From Clavibacter tessellarius (GTDB lineage Bacteria > Actinomycetota > Actinomycetes > Actinomycetales > Microbacteriaceae), in the NCBI RefSeq assembly GCF_001618005.1, contig NZ_LQXA01000061.1:1-64000 (forward strand): a DNA stretch of 64,000 nt. Reading direction: 5' to 3'. The position numbers and the translations under genes were made by a program. The notes beneath the pieces were generated by a model. The model was given only the letters and a program-made list of their open reading frames with translations. It was not told where the DNA came from and did no database searches. This document shows positions 1-7,719 of this stretch, in pieces (the first letter of the stretch is position 1; each line of letters opens with the position of its first letter).

Positions 1-1868
1 GCCGCGGCCCGCGCCGCCTCCGCGTGCGCGAGCGCGGCGTTGCCCGCCTGGTGCGCCCGGTCGAGCTCGTCGGGGTGCGCCGCGGCGGCGGCCTCCAGGG
101 CGTCCGCCGCGCGCACGAGCGCGAGGTGCGACAGGGCCTGCGGCACGTTGCCCGCCTGGCGACGCTGGACCGGGTCGTACTCCTCCGACAGGAGCCCCAC
201 GTCGTTGGACAGCCCGACGAGCCGCTCCATGAGCTCGCGCCCGTCCGCCTCCCGGCCCGAGCGCGCGTACTGCTCGACGAGCCAGAAGGAGCACGCGAGG
301 AACGGGTTCTCGCCGGCGGGCAGGCCGTCGACGCCGGCGCTCGTGTCGTAGCGGAGCAGGAAGCCCTCGTGCATGAGGGTCCTCTCCATGGCGTCCACGG
401 TGGCGAGCATGTGCGGGTCGTCGTAGGCGCAGAACCCGGCCTGGGCGAGGATCAGCAGCGACGCGTCGACCTCGGTCGTGCCGTAGTGCTGGCGGAAGGC
501 GCCGGTGGCGGGATCCACGCCCCGGTCGAGGATCTCGTCGCGCACCCGGTCGCGCAGCGTCCGCCACTGCTCCACGGGTCCGTCGAGGCCGTGCCGCTCG
601 ACGCCCTGCACGGCCGCGTCGAGCGCCGCCCAGATCATCGCGCGCGAGTGGGTGAAGTGCTGCTCGGCGCCGCGGATCTCCCAGATGCCGCTGTCCTGCC
701 GCTCCCAGTTCTCCTCGACGTAGCCGATGAGCGCGCGCTGCAGCGGCCAGGAGAACTCGGTCTCGCCGACGCCGGCGTCGCGCGCGGCCTGGAGCGCCAT
801 CATCACCTCGCCGATCACGTCGGCCTGGTACTGCTCGAACGCGCCGTTGCCGACGCGCACGGGGCCGGAGCCCTCGTAGCCGGGCAGGCTCTCCAGGTCG
901 CGCTCGGGGAGGTAGCGCTCGCCGCTCAGGCCGTACATGATCTGCACGTCGCCCGGATCCCCGGCGATGGCCCGCAGGAGCCACGTGCGCCACTCGTCGG
1001 CCTCGTCGTCGAAGCCGTGGGCGAGCAGCACCTCGAGGGTGAGGGACGCGTCGCGCAGCCACACGTAGCGGTAGTCCCAGTTCCGCGGGCCGCCGAACTG
1101 CTCGGGGAGGCTCGTGGTCGCGGCGGCGACGATGCCGCCGGTGTCCTCGTGCGTGAGCGCGCGCAGCACGAGCAGCGAGCGGCGGACCGCGGCCTGGTGG
1201 GGGCCGGAGTGCTCGATGGAGCTCGCCCAGCTCTCCCACCACTCGGTGGTGTGCTCGAGCGCCGCGTCCACGTCGAACGCGGGCGGCTCGCTGCGGTGCG
1301 AGGGGTACCAGGTGAGCGTGAGGTCGACGGTCTCGCCGGCCCGCACGTCGAAGCCCACGCCGTGGTGGTGGTTCGTGGCGGTGAGCTCGGGGCCGCGGAC
1401 CACGACGGCGTCGGGGCCGGCCACCGCGACGAGGCGCGGGTCGCCGTCGTCGAGCTTGCGGATCCACGGCAGCGCGGTCGCGTAGCCGAAGCGCAGGCGG
1501 AGGTCGCCCTGCATCCGCACGGTGCCGCTGATGCCGCGGACGCGCCGCACGACGTCGGCGCGGCGGTTGCCCATCGACATGAAGTCGGTGACCTCGACGG
1601 CGCCCTCGGGCGTCTCCCACCGGGTCCAGAGCACGAACGTGTTGCCGAGGTAGGTGCGCATCGAGACCGAGGCGTCCGGGTGCGCGGGGGCGAGGCGCCA
1701 GGACCCGTGCTCGTCCGTGCCGAGGAGCGCCCCGAACATGGACGCGGAGTCGAAGCGCGGCAGGCACAGCCAGTCGATGGAGCCGTCCCGCCCGACCAGC
1801 GCTCCCGTGTGGCAGTCCCCGATGAGTGCGTAGTCCTCGATGCGCATGGCCATGGCCCATCGTCCCAT
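1..1868 (-). CDS. GH15 family glucoamylase/trehalase-type glycoside hydrolase (partial, 3' end outside window)
   Basis: This is the first ~622 residues of a cytoplasmic GH15 enzyme that hydrolyses alpha-glucosidic bonds (glucoamylase or trehalase). The N-terminus MRIEDYALIGD followed by GSIDWLCLPRFDS is the family hallmark. Later blocks include NWDYRYVWLRDAS and LPGYEGSGPVRVGN. No signal peptide is visible. Three in-frame ATGs lie at 1868, 1853 and 1847; 1868 has an upstream AGGCGG, but conserved homology begins at 1847. It is head to head with the G6PDH gene, 42 bases apart. Mycobacterial homologues of this type act on trehalose, which would fit otsAB downstream, but substrate cannot be read from sequence. 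Few residues are probably missing, since family members are about 600-660 aa. Confidence 0.9.
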   Translation of the reverse strand, partial: MGRWAMAMRIEDYALIGDCHTGALVGRDGSIDWLCLPRFDSASMFGALLGTDEHGSWRLAPAHPDASVSMRTYLGNTFVLWTRWETPEGAVEVTDFMSMGNRRADVVRRVRGISGTVRMQGDLRLRFGYATALPWIRKLDDGDPRLVAVAGPDAVVVRGPELTATNHHHGVGFDVRAGETVDLTLTWYPSHRSEPPAFDVDAALEHTTEWWESWASSIEHSGPHQAAVRRSLLVLRALTHEDTGGIVAAATTSLPEQFGGPRNWDYRYVWLRDASLTLEVLLAHGFDDEADEWRTWLLRAIAGDPGDVQIMYGLSGERYLPERDLESLPGYEGSGPVRVGNGAFEQYQADVIGEVMMALQAARDAGVGETEFSWPLQRALIGYVEENWERQDSGIWEIRGAEQHFTHSRAMIWAALDAAVQGVERHGLDGPVEQWRTLRDRVRDEILDRGVDPATGAFRQHYGTTEVDASLLILAQAGFCAYDDPHMLATVDAMERTLMHEGFLLRYDTSAGVDGLPAGENPFLACSFWLVEQYARSGREADGRELMERLVGLSNDVGLLSEEYDPVQRRQAGNVPQALSHLALVRAADALEAAAAAHPDELDRAHQAGNAALAHAEAARAA

Positions 1869-1898
1869 GTGCCGCCTGTCGATCCCGTCCGCCCCGCG

Positions 1899-1910
1899 TA
1901 CCCTGGCCGC
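1899..1910 (+). promoter_or_regulatory. Leaderless promoter of the G6PDH gene
   Basis: TACCCT at 1899-1904 is a good actinobacterial -10 element. Only six bases (GGCCGC) separate it from the ATG at 1911, so transcription should start at or next to the start codon. No Shine-Dalgarno is present. Confidence 0.6.
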
Positions 1911-3293
1911 ATGCCCGCGACCTCCACGCTCCTCATCCTCGGCGCCAGCGGCGACCTCTCCGCGCGCCTCCTCCTCCCCGGCCTCGGCGAGCTCCTCGCG
2001 CACCGGCCCGACCTCGACCTGCAGCTCGTCGGCGCGGGCACGGAGGACTGGGACGACGACCGCTGGCGCGACGTCGTCCGCACCTCGTTCGCCTCGCTCG
2101 GCGCGGAGGGCCCGGCGGTCGACCGCGTGCTGGCGGGCACGACCTACCTCTCGGCCGACGTCACCGCCCAGGCCGACCTCGAGCGCCTGTTCGCGGCGTG
2201 CGATGCGGCCCCGGCCGTCTACTTCGCGCTGCCGCCGGCGGTCACCGAGAGGGCGTGCGAGGCCATGACCGGCATGACGCTGCCCGCGGGCACGTCGCTC
2301 TCGCTGGAGAAGCCGTTCGGCACCGACCTCGCGAGCGCCCAGGCGCTCAACCGGCTGCTCGCGACGCTCGTGCCCGAGGAGCGCACGCACCGGGTGGACC
2401 ACTTCCTCGGCCGCTCCACCGTGCGGAACCTCCTCGGGCTGCGCTTCGCGAACCGGCTGCTCGAGCCGGTGTGGAACGCGCAGCACATCGCGAGCGTCGA
2501 GATCGTCTACGACGAGCAGCTCGCGCTCGAGGGCCGCGCCCGCTACTACGACACCGCGGGCGCCCTCACCGACATGATCCAGAGCCACCTGCTGCAGGTC
2601 ATGGCCGTGTTCGCGATGGAGCCGCCGGCCACGACGGACGCGCGCGACATCCGCGACCAGAAGGCGCTCGTGCTCCGGGCCACCCGGCCCTTCGGCGGCG
2701 ACCCGGTCGCCTCCTCCCGCCGGGCCCGCTACTCCGCGGGCGACGTGGAGGGCCGCGAGCTGCCGGCCTACGCCGACGAGGAGGGTGTGGATCCGTCGCG
2801 CGGCACGGAGACGCTCGCCGAGCTGACGGTCGAGATCGCGAACTGGCGCTGGGCCGGCGTGCCCTTCCGCCTCCGCTCCGGCAAGGCGATGCGGGACCAC
2901 CGCCGCGAGATCGTCGTGACCTTCCAGCCCGCGCCGCACGTGCCCACGGGTCTCTCGGGCGCGGGGGAGCCGGACCGCATCCGGATCCTCCTCGCGCCCG
3001 ACGAGCTGCACCTGGAGCTCAACGTCAACGGGCCGGCCGACCCCGACGTCATCGACCGGGCCGAGCTCGTGACCGCGTTCGACGCGGGCGACCTGCCGCC
3101 GTACGGCCAGGTGATCGACGGGATCATCTCGGAGGACGAGAGCCTGTCGGTGCGCGGCGACACGGCCGAGGAGTGCTGGCGGATCGTCGAGCCGGTGATC
3201 GCCGCCTGGCGCGCGGGCGACGTGCCGCTCGAGGAGTACCCGGCCGGATCCGCGGGGCCGTGGGACGGGCCGCAGGTGGCCCCGAGGGGCTGA
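1911..3293 (+). CDS. zwf: Glucose-6-phosphate 1-dehydrogenase (short paralogue type)
   Basis: The 461-residue product is predicted to oxidise glucose-6-phosphate to 6-phosphogluconolactone with NADP+ in the cytoplasm. GASGDLS at residues 11-17 is the nucleotide-binding loop, SLEKPFGTD follows, and RVDHFLGR at 161-168 matches the active-site DHYLGK region with Phe and Arg substitutions. The length is shorter than the usual ~510 residues. There is no tkt, tal, opcA or pgl beside it, so this is likely a second, specialised copy rather than the housekeeping pentose phosphate gene. The neighbouring GH15 enzyme could supply glucose. The start is set by the leaderless -10 element and the conserved N-terminus. 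Confidence 0.88.
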   Translation: MPATSTLLILGASGDLSARLLLPGLGELLAHRPDLDLQLVGAGTEDWDDDRWRDVVRTSFASLGAEGPAVDRVLAGTTYLSADVTAQADLERLFAACDAAPAVYFALPPAVTERACEAMTGMTLPAGTSLSLEKPFGTDLASAQALNRLLATLVPEERTHRVDHFLGRSTVRNLLGLRFANRLLEPVWNAQHIASVEIVYDEQLALEGRARYYDTAGALTDMIQSHLLQVMAVFAMEPPATTDARDIRDQKALVLRATRPFGGDPVASSRRARYSAGDVEGRELPAYADEEGVDPSRGTETLAELTVEIANWRWAGVPFRLRSGKAMRDHRREIVVTFQPAPHVPTGLSGAGEPDRIRILLAPDELHLELNVNGPADPDVIDRAELVTAFDAGDLPPYGQVIDGIISEDESLSVRGDTAEECWRIVEPVIAAWRAGDVPLEEYPAGSAGPWDGPQVAPRG

Positions 3294-3316
3294 GCTGTCG
3301 CCGACGGCCGTCCTGG

Positions 3317-4009
3317 CTAGGCGCTTCGCATCCCGCGCAGCAGCGCGGGCACGCGTCGGGGGTCGCCCGCGAGCTCGGCGAGCGTGCCGTCGAGCGGATC
3401 CTCGTCGAACACCGCGAGCTCGCGCGTCACCGCGTCCTCCCGGGCGGACTCCGCACGGGAGGGCGATGCGGCGGAGCCGGTCGCGCGCGCGTCCGTGAGC
3501 GGGAGGTCGGCTGCGGCCGGAGCGGCGCCGAGCGCGAGGGCGACGTCGCGGGCGATGTGCGCGGTCATCAGCTCGTCGAAGAACCCGGCCGTCGTGTCGG
3601 GCGTCCGGCGCACGAGCGCCCACGCGCCGTCGGGACCGAAGTGATGCGCGAGCGCCGCGTGCACGATCAGCGCGAGCGGCCGGAGGTCGGGATCCGCGTC
3701 GGCGGGGGAGACCGTGGCGTCCGCGGGCGCGTCGTGCGCCGGTGCCCCCGCCGGGGCTCCGGCCTCGTGCGCGGCGACGTGCGGCGGACGCCCCGGCCCG
3801 CCGTGCAGCCGGGCCGCGCTGGCGGCGAGCTCGCCGGTGGCGAGCGACGCGGACGGGCTCTCCGTCGGCGTCGACGCCGGCGCGTCGGCAGCGGGCGCGT
3901 CGGCAGCGGGCGCGTCGGCAGCGGAGGCGCCGGTGCCGGCGGATCGTGCATCCGGCGCCGCGGGCGCGGCCTCGGTCGAGCGGGTCCTGCGCCTCAGCCA
4001 TCGGAACAT
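3317..4009 (-). CDS. Hypothetical Ala/Pro-rich protein
   Basis: I do not recognise this 230-residue protein. It begins MFRWLRRRTRS, then has a low-complexity Ala/Pro/Asp linker (about residues 12-110) with ADAPA repeats. A more ordered C-terminal part follows (LALIVHAALAHHFGPDGAW, then TAGFFDELMTAHIARDVALAL). The start at 4009 is supported by GGGAGGT eight to fourteen bases upstream. It converges on the G6PDH gene with 23 bases between stops. No transmembrane segment or signal peptide is seen. Confidence 0.7.
   Translation of the reverse strand: MFRWLRRRTRSTEAAPAAPDARSAGTGASAADAPAADAPAADAPASTPTESPSASLATGELAASAARLHGGPGRPPHVAAHEAGAPAGAPAHDAPADATVSPADADPDLRPLALIVHAALAHHFGPDGAWALVRRTPDTTAGFFDELMTAHIARDVALALGAAPAAADLPLTDARATGSAASPSRAESAREDAVTRELAVFDEDPLDGTLAELAGDPRRVPALLRGMRSA
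3881..3925. repeat. 15-bp in-frame tandem repeat, three copies
   Basis: The unit CGCGTCGGCAGCGGG occurs at 3881-3895, 3896-3910 and 3911-3925, the last with one change. It encodes the Ala-Asp-Ala-Pro-Ala repeat of the gene it lies in. Copy number may vary between strains by slippage. Confidence 0.85.
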
Positions 4010-4219
4010 GATCCCGACCTCCCCGATCGCACCGCCGCGATCGGGACCATGATCGCCGCCGACACGCCCGGGCGTCCTCGCGACACGCCGAGCGGATCCG
4101 CATGGGGGCGCGGAGAGCGCGCCCCCGTCCCCGTCGACGGCCACGTCCCTCCCGGGCCGCGGCTGCGACACTGGATCCTCCCGGGACAGCGCGGTCCGCC
4201 CCACCCGACCGGAGGATCC

Positions 4220-5449
4220 ATGGACCTGCCCGCCCTGCTCGCCCAGCCCGCCGTGGCCGTGATCGTCACGCTGCTCGCGGCCGTGGCCGCCGCCCTGCTC
4301 GTCACCGCCGTCGTCGCCCTCGTCGTGCGGGTCATCGCCCGTCGCCGCGAGTGGGCGGCCCGGCTGGTGACGCGCGCCCGGCGCCCCTTCCGCGTGCTGC
4401 TCCTCGTCGTGGCGCTGTGGGTCGCGCTCCGTGCCTCCATCGCCCCGGGCGAGCTGCGCGACGGGCTCGACCACCTGCTGCACGTCGTGACGATCGTCGC
4501 GTCCGCCTGGCTCGTCTGCGCCCTGGCCATCTTCTTCGAGGACCTCGGGCTCAGCCGCTACCGCGTGGACGTCGCCGACAACCGCGTCGCGCGCCGGGTG
4601 CGCACGCAGGTGCTCATCATCCGCCGGCTCACCGTGGTCGCGATCGTCGTGGTCGCCGTCGGCGCGATCCTCCTCACCTTCCCCGGGGCGCGGACGGCGG
4701 GGGCATCCGTGCTCGCGTCCGCCGGCCTCGTGTCCATCGTCGCCGGCCTCGCGGCGCAGTCGACGCTCGCCAACGTCTTCGCGGGGATGCAGCTCGCCTT
4801 CAGCGACGCGATCCGGGTCGACGACGTGGTCATCGTGGAGAAGGAGTGGGGCCGCGTCGAGGAGATCACGCTCACCTACGTGGTGGTGCACATCTGGGAC
4901 GACCGCCGCATGGTGCTGCCGTCCACCTACTTCACGACCACGCCGTTCCAGAACTGGACGCGCACGAAGTCCGAGCTGCTCGGGGCCGTGGAGCTCGACC
5001 TCGACTGGCGCGCGACCCCCGCGAGCATGCGCGAGGAGCTCGACCGCGTGCTCGCGACGACCGACCTCTGGGACGGCCGCGTCTCCGTGCTGCAGGTGAC
5101 GGATGCGGTGGGCGGCTACGTGCGGATCCGCGTGCTCGTCTCGGCCGTGGACGCGCCGACGCTCTTCGACCTGCGCTGCCTCGTGCGCGAGCGCCTCGTG
5201 ACGTTCCTGCACGAGAGCAGCCCGCAGTCGCTGCCGCGCACGCGCGTGCAGATGGTGGATCCGGGCGAGCACGAGGACGCATCCCGCGCGCGACGGCGGA
5301 CCGCGGAAGCGGAGCCCACGGGCCTGTTCTCCGGCACGGCGCAGGGCGACTCGCGCGCGGGGCTGTTCACCGGACCGATCTCGACCGTACCGGCCGCCGA
5401 GCGCATCGACCTCGGGGTCGACGGGGACCGCTGGCGCACGCACGAGTGA
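4220..5449 (+). CDS. MscS-family mechanosensitive ion channel
   Basis: The 409-residue membrane protein should open under membrane tension and release solutes on hypo-osmotic shock. Four hydrophobic segments precede the pore helix and beta domain; the pore and beta start, about residues 163-205, is seen as SVLASAGLVSIVAGLAAQST followed by NVFAGMQLAFSDAIRVDDVV. The C-terminal ~80 residues are polar and probably disordered. GGAGG at 4211 fixes the ATG at 4220. The family assignment is firm; the ion selectivity is not known. Confidence 0.9.
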   Translation: MDLPALLAQPAVAVIVTLLAAVAAALLVTAVVALVVRVIARRREWAARLVTRARRPFRVLLLVVALWVALRASIAPGELRDGLDHLLHVVTIVASAWLVCALAIFFEDLGLSRYRVDVADNRVARRVRTQVLIIRRLTVVAIVVVAVGAILLTFPGARTAGASVLASAGLVSIVAGLAAQSTLANVFAGMQLAFSDAIRVDDVVIVEKEWGRVEEITLTYVVVHIWDDRRMVLPSTYFTTTPFQNWTRTKSELLGAVELDLDWRATPASMREELDRVLATTDLWDGRVSVLQVTDAVGGYVRIRVLVSAVDAPTLFDLRCLVRERLVTFLHESSPQSLPRTRVQMVDPGEHEDASRARRRTAEAEPTGLFSGTAQGDSRAGLFTGPISTVPAAERIDLGVDGDRWRTHE

Positions 5450-5477
5450 CGCGCACGCCCGGGGGCATGCGCGTCAC
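5446..5477. terminator. Bidirectional terminator between convergent genes
   Basis: Perfect 10-bp arms GTGACGCGCA (5446-5455) and TGCGCGTCAC (5468-5477) enclose a 12-base loop. The left arm includes the MscS stop codon. Converging genes end on both sides. There is no T tract. Confidence 0.55.
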
Positions 5478-5489
5478 GGCGCGGGGCGG

Positions 5490-5678
5490 CTAGTTGCCGA
5501 GCTGCCCGTCGCGGGAGTCCTCGATGACGGTGCCGACGGCGATCGCCATCGTGATGCCCCAGCTCAGCCACATGAGGCCGAGCTTCCAGTCGCGCGGACC
5601 CCGACGGGTCGTCTGGAGCGTGCTCCAGCCGCCGATGAGGGCGCTGAGGACGCTGCCGTTCAGGATGTACTTGCGCAT
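5490..5678 (-). CDS. Small two-helix membrane protein, unknown function
   Basis: This is a 62-residue protein starting MRKYILNGSVLSALIGGW with a second hydrophobic segment WLSWGITMAIAVGTVI. A strong ribosome site GGGAGGTG lies just upstream of the ATG, which supports expression. I do not recognise the family. It converges with the MscS gene. Confidence 0.7.
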   Translation of the reverse strand: MRKYILNGSVLSALIGGWSTLQTTRRGPRDWKLGLMWLSWGITMAIAVGTVIEDSRDGQLGN

Positions 5679-5841
5679 GACACCTCCCAGTGTGCTTCCA
5701 CGGTACCGGGATCCGGTCGCCGCGACCGCCGCCCGGCGCGCGCCGCCCCGCCGCCCTCCCGCCGCCGTCCCCTTTCCGCAGGCGGTGCGGGCTCCCGGCG
5801 CGCGATGAGTACAGTGATCGCGGATCAGACAGGAGGCGCCC

Positions 5842-6996
5842 GTGCGCACAGCCCTCATCGGGGTGGTGCTCCTCGTCGTCGGCGCCGTCGCCGTGGCCAC
5901 CGGAGCCCTCCCGCTCGACGACCTCGGCGTGCTGTACGAGCGGGTCTGGCCGATCCTCCTCTTCGTCGTCGCGATCACGGTGGTCACCGAGCTCGCCAGC
6001 GAGGCGGGCCTGTTCACCTGGATCGCCGAGCGGGCCGCGGGCCTCGGCCGCGGCCGCACCTGGGCGTTGTGGCTCGCGACCGTCGTGCTCGCGTGCCTCT
6101 GCACGATCTTCCTGTCGCTCGACACCACGGCCGTGCTCCTCACGCCCGTGGTCGTCGTGCTCGCGCGCCACTGCGGGCTGCCGCCGCTCCCGTTCGCGCT
6201 CACCACGGTGTGGCTCGCGAACACGGCGTCGCTGCTCCTGCCCGTCTCGAACCTCACGAACCTGCTCGCGGAGCACGAGCTCGGCGGCCTCGGCCCGGCC
6301 GGCTTCGCGGCGCTCACGGTCGCGCCCGCCCTCGTCGCCATCGCCGTGCCCGTGCTCGCGATCCTCGTCATCCACCGCAAGGACCTCTTCACCCGCTACG
6401 AGGTGGGGGCGCCCTCGGCGCCGACCGACCGCGTGCTCCTCGTCGGCAGCGCCGTCGTGGTGGGGCTGCTCGTGCCGGCGCTCGTCTCGGGCGTCGAGGT
6501 GTGGATCCCGGCGCTCGCCGCGGCCGTCGTCCTCGCGATCCTCACGGCCGTCCGCCGCCCGCGGGTGCTCCGGCTGGGGCTCCTGCCGTGGCAGCTCGTC
6601 GTGTTCGCGTCGGGCCTCTTCATCGTGATGGAGGCCGCGCAGTCGCTCGGGCTCACCGCCGTCATGGCCGCGATCTCGGGCCAGGGCCAGGACGCCGCGT
6701 CGCTCTTCCGCCTGGCGGGCGTCGCGACGCTGAGCGCCAACGCGGTCGACAACCTGCCGGCCTACCTGGCGCTGGAGCCCGTCGCCGGATCCCCGGAGCG
6801 GCTCGTCGCGATCCTGGTGGGCGTCAACGCGGGTCCGCTCATCACGCCGTGGGCGTCGCTCGCGACCCTGCTCTGGCACGAGCGGCTCGTGAGCATGGGG
6901 GTGCACATCAAGTGGTCGCGGTACGTGCTGCTCGGCCTCGTGGTCGCGCCGCTCACCGTCGGCCTCGCGATGCTCGCGTTCGTGCTCATCCGCTGA
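5842..6996 (+). CDS. SLC13/ArsB-type permease
   Basis: This 384-residue polytopic inner-membrane transporter has about ten hydrophobic segments. SLDTTAVLLTPVVVVLA and LLPVSNLTNLL are typical of the ion-transporter (ArsB/NhaD/SLC13) superfamily, where they form part of the substrate path, and the second half repeats the pattern with LSANAVDNLPAYLAL. Substrate (arsenite, dicarboxylate or Na+/H+) cannot be decided. No ars regulator or reductase is nearby, so arsenite export is not favoured. AGGAGG at 5831 sets the GTG start at 5842. Confidence 0.8.
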   Translation: MRTALIGVVLLVVGAVAVATGALPLDDLGVLYERVWPILLFVVAITVVTELASEAGLFTWIAERAAGLGRGRTWALWLATVVLACLCTIFLSLDTTAVLLTPVVVVLARHCGLPPLPFALTTVWLANTASLLLPVSNLTNLLAEHELGGLGPAGFAALTVAPALVAIAVPVLAILVIHRKDLFTRYEVGAPSAPTDRVLLVGSAVVVGLLVPALVSGVEVWIPALAAAVVLAILTAVRRPRVLRLGLLPWQLVVFASGLFIVMEAAQSLGLTAVMAAISGQGQDAASLFRLAGVATLSANAVDNLPAYLALEPVAGSPERLVAILVGVNAGPLITPWASLATLLWHERLVSMGVHIKWSRYVLLGLVVAPLTVGLAMLAFVLIR

Positions 6997-7013
6997 CCCG
7001 CCGTCCGGCCGTC

Positions 7014-7079
7014 CCGCCTGACAGGCGGCTGGCAGTCTGACCGATCGTGCAGGACCTGACCGATCGGTCGACCTAGGCT
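7014..7079 (+). promoter_or_regulatory. Operator-promoter region of the TetR/MMPL/YhgE cluster
   Basis: Three elements are seen. CCGCCTG-A-CAGGCGG at 7014-7028 is a perfect palindrome, either a terminator of the permease gene or an operator. CTGACCGATCG occurs twice, at 7037-7047 and 7056-7066, 19 bases apart. GACCGATCGGTC at 7058-7069 is a perfect 12-bp palindrome. The -10 element TAGGCT is at 7074-7079, six bases before the GTG at 7086. A TetR dimer bound here would overlap the -35 region, which suggests autorepression. Confidence 0.65.
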
Positions 7080-7085
7080 CGACGG

Positions 7086-7664
7086 GTGACCCGAACCCCC
7101 CGCGCCTCCGCCGGCGACGAGCTGCGGACGATCGCCGCCGCGCGCTTCGCCCGCGACGGCTTCCAGGCGACCTCGCTGCAGCAGATCGCCGACGAGGCGG
7201 GCTACTCGAAGTCGAGCGTGCTCTACCACTTCGCGTCCAAGGAGGCGCTGCTCGACGCCCTCCTGGAGCCCACGATCGACGCGCTCGCCGAGGTCATCGA
7301 GCGCGCCGACTCCATCCGCGGCGACGCGGACGCGAGGCGGCTCTTCGTCGAGCGCTTCATCGACTTCCTCCTGCTGCACCGGCACGAGGTGGCGCTGTTC
7401 ATCACGCAGGGCCGGTCGCTCGGCCACCTTGCCGTGATCGAGCGCGCGAACGACCTCGTGCGCACGCTCGGCGAGACCGCCGGCGCCCTCGACAGCACGC
7501 TCGACCAGCTGCGCTTCGGCGTGGCCCTCGGCGGCGCGGCGTACATCCTCGCCGCGAGCGACGACTGGTCCACCAACGAGCCGCTGCCCGACGACGAGCT
7601 CCGGGCCGCTCTCGTCGTGGTCGTGGGGGAGCTCCTCGCCCCCCTCGGCGCCCGCTCCGCCTGA
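7086..7664 (+). CDS. TetR-family transcriptional regulator
   Basis: The 192-residue protein has an N-terminal TetR helix-turn-helix (about residues 10-55): AAARFARDGFQATSLQQIAD, then AGYSKSSVLYHFASKEALLDA. The rest is the variable ligand-binding domain. It is followed 55 bases later by the MMPL gene and should control that cluster and itself through the palindrome at 7058-7069. The start is a leaderless GTG. The ligand is unknown. Confidence 0.9.
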   Translation: MTRTPRASAGDELRTIAAARFARDGFQATSLQQIADEAGYSKSSVLYHFASKEALLDALLEPTIDALAEVIERADSIRGDADARRLFVERFIDFLLLHRHEVALFITQGRSLGHLAVIERANDLVRTLGETAGALDSTLDQLRFGVALGGAAYILAASDDWSTNEPLPDDELRAALVVVVGELLAPLGARSA

Positions 7665-7719
7665 TCCCCGCTCCGCCCGTCCCCCCCCCGCACCACCCTC
7701 CGAAGGAGAGCCACCGCCC

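Noticed and set aside
24-1910. Long open frame on the plus strand opposite the GH15 gene
   Set aside because: It is an antisense shadow in very GC-rich DNA; its sequence is low-complexity Arg/Ala/Val/His, while the minus frame matches GH15 throughout. Only the part from 1911 is a real gene.
7681-7689. Run of nine C bases before the MMPL gene as a phase-variation switch
   Set aside because: It lies upstream of the ribosome site and not in a promoter spacer or coding frame, so slippage would have no clear effect.
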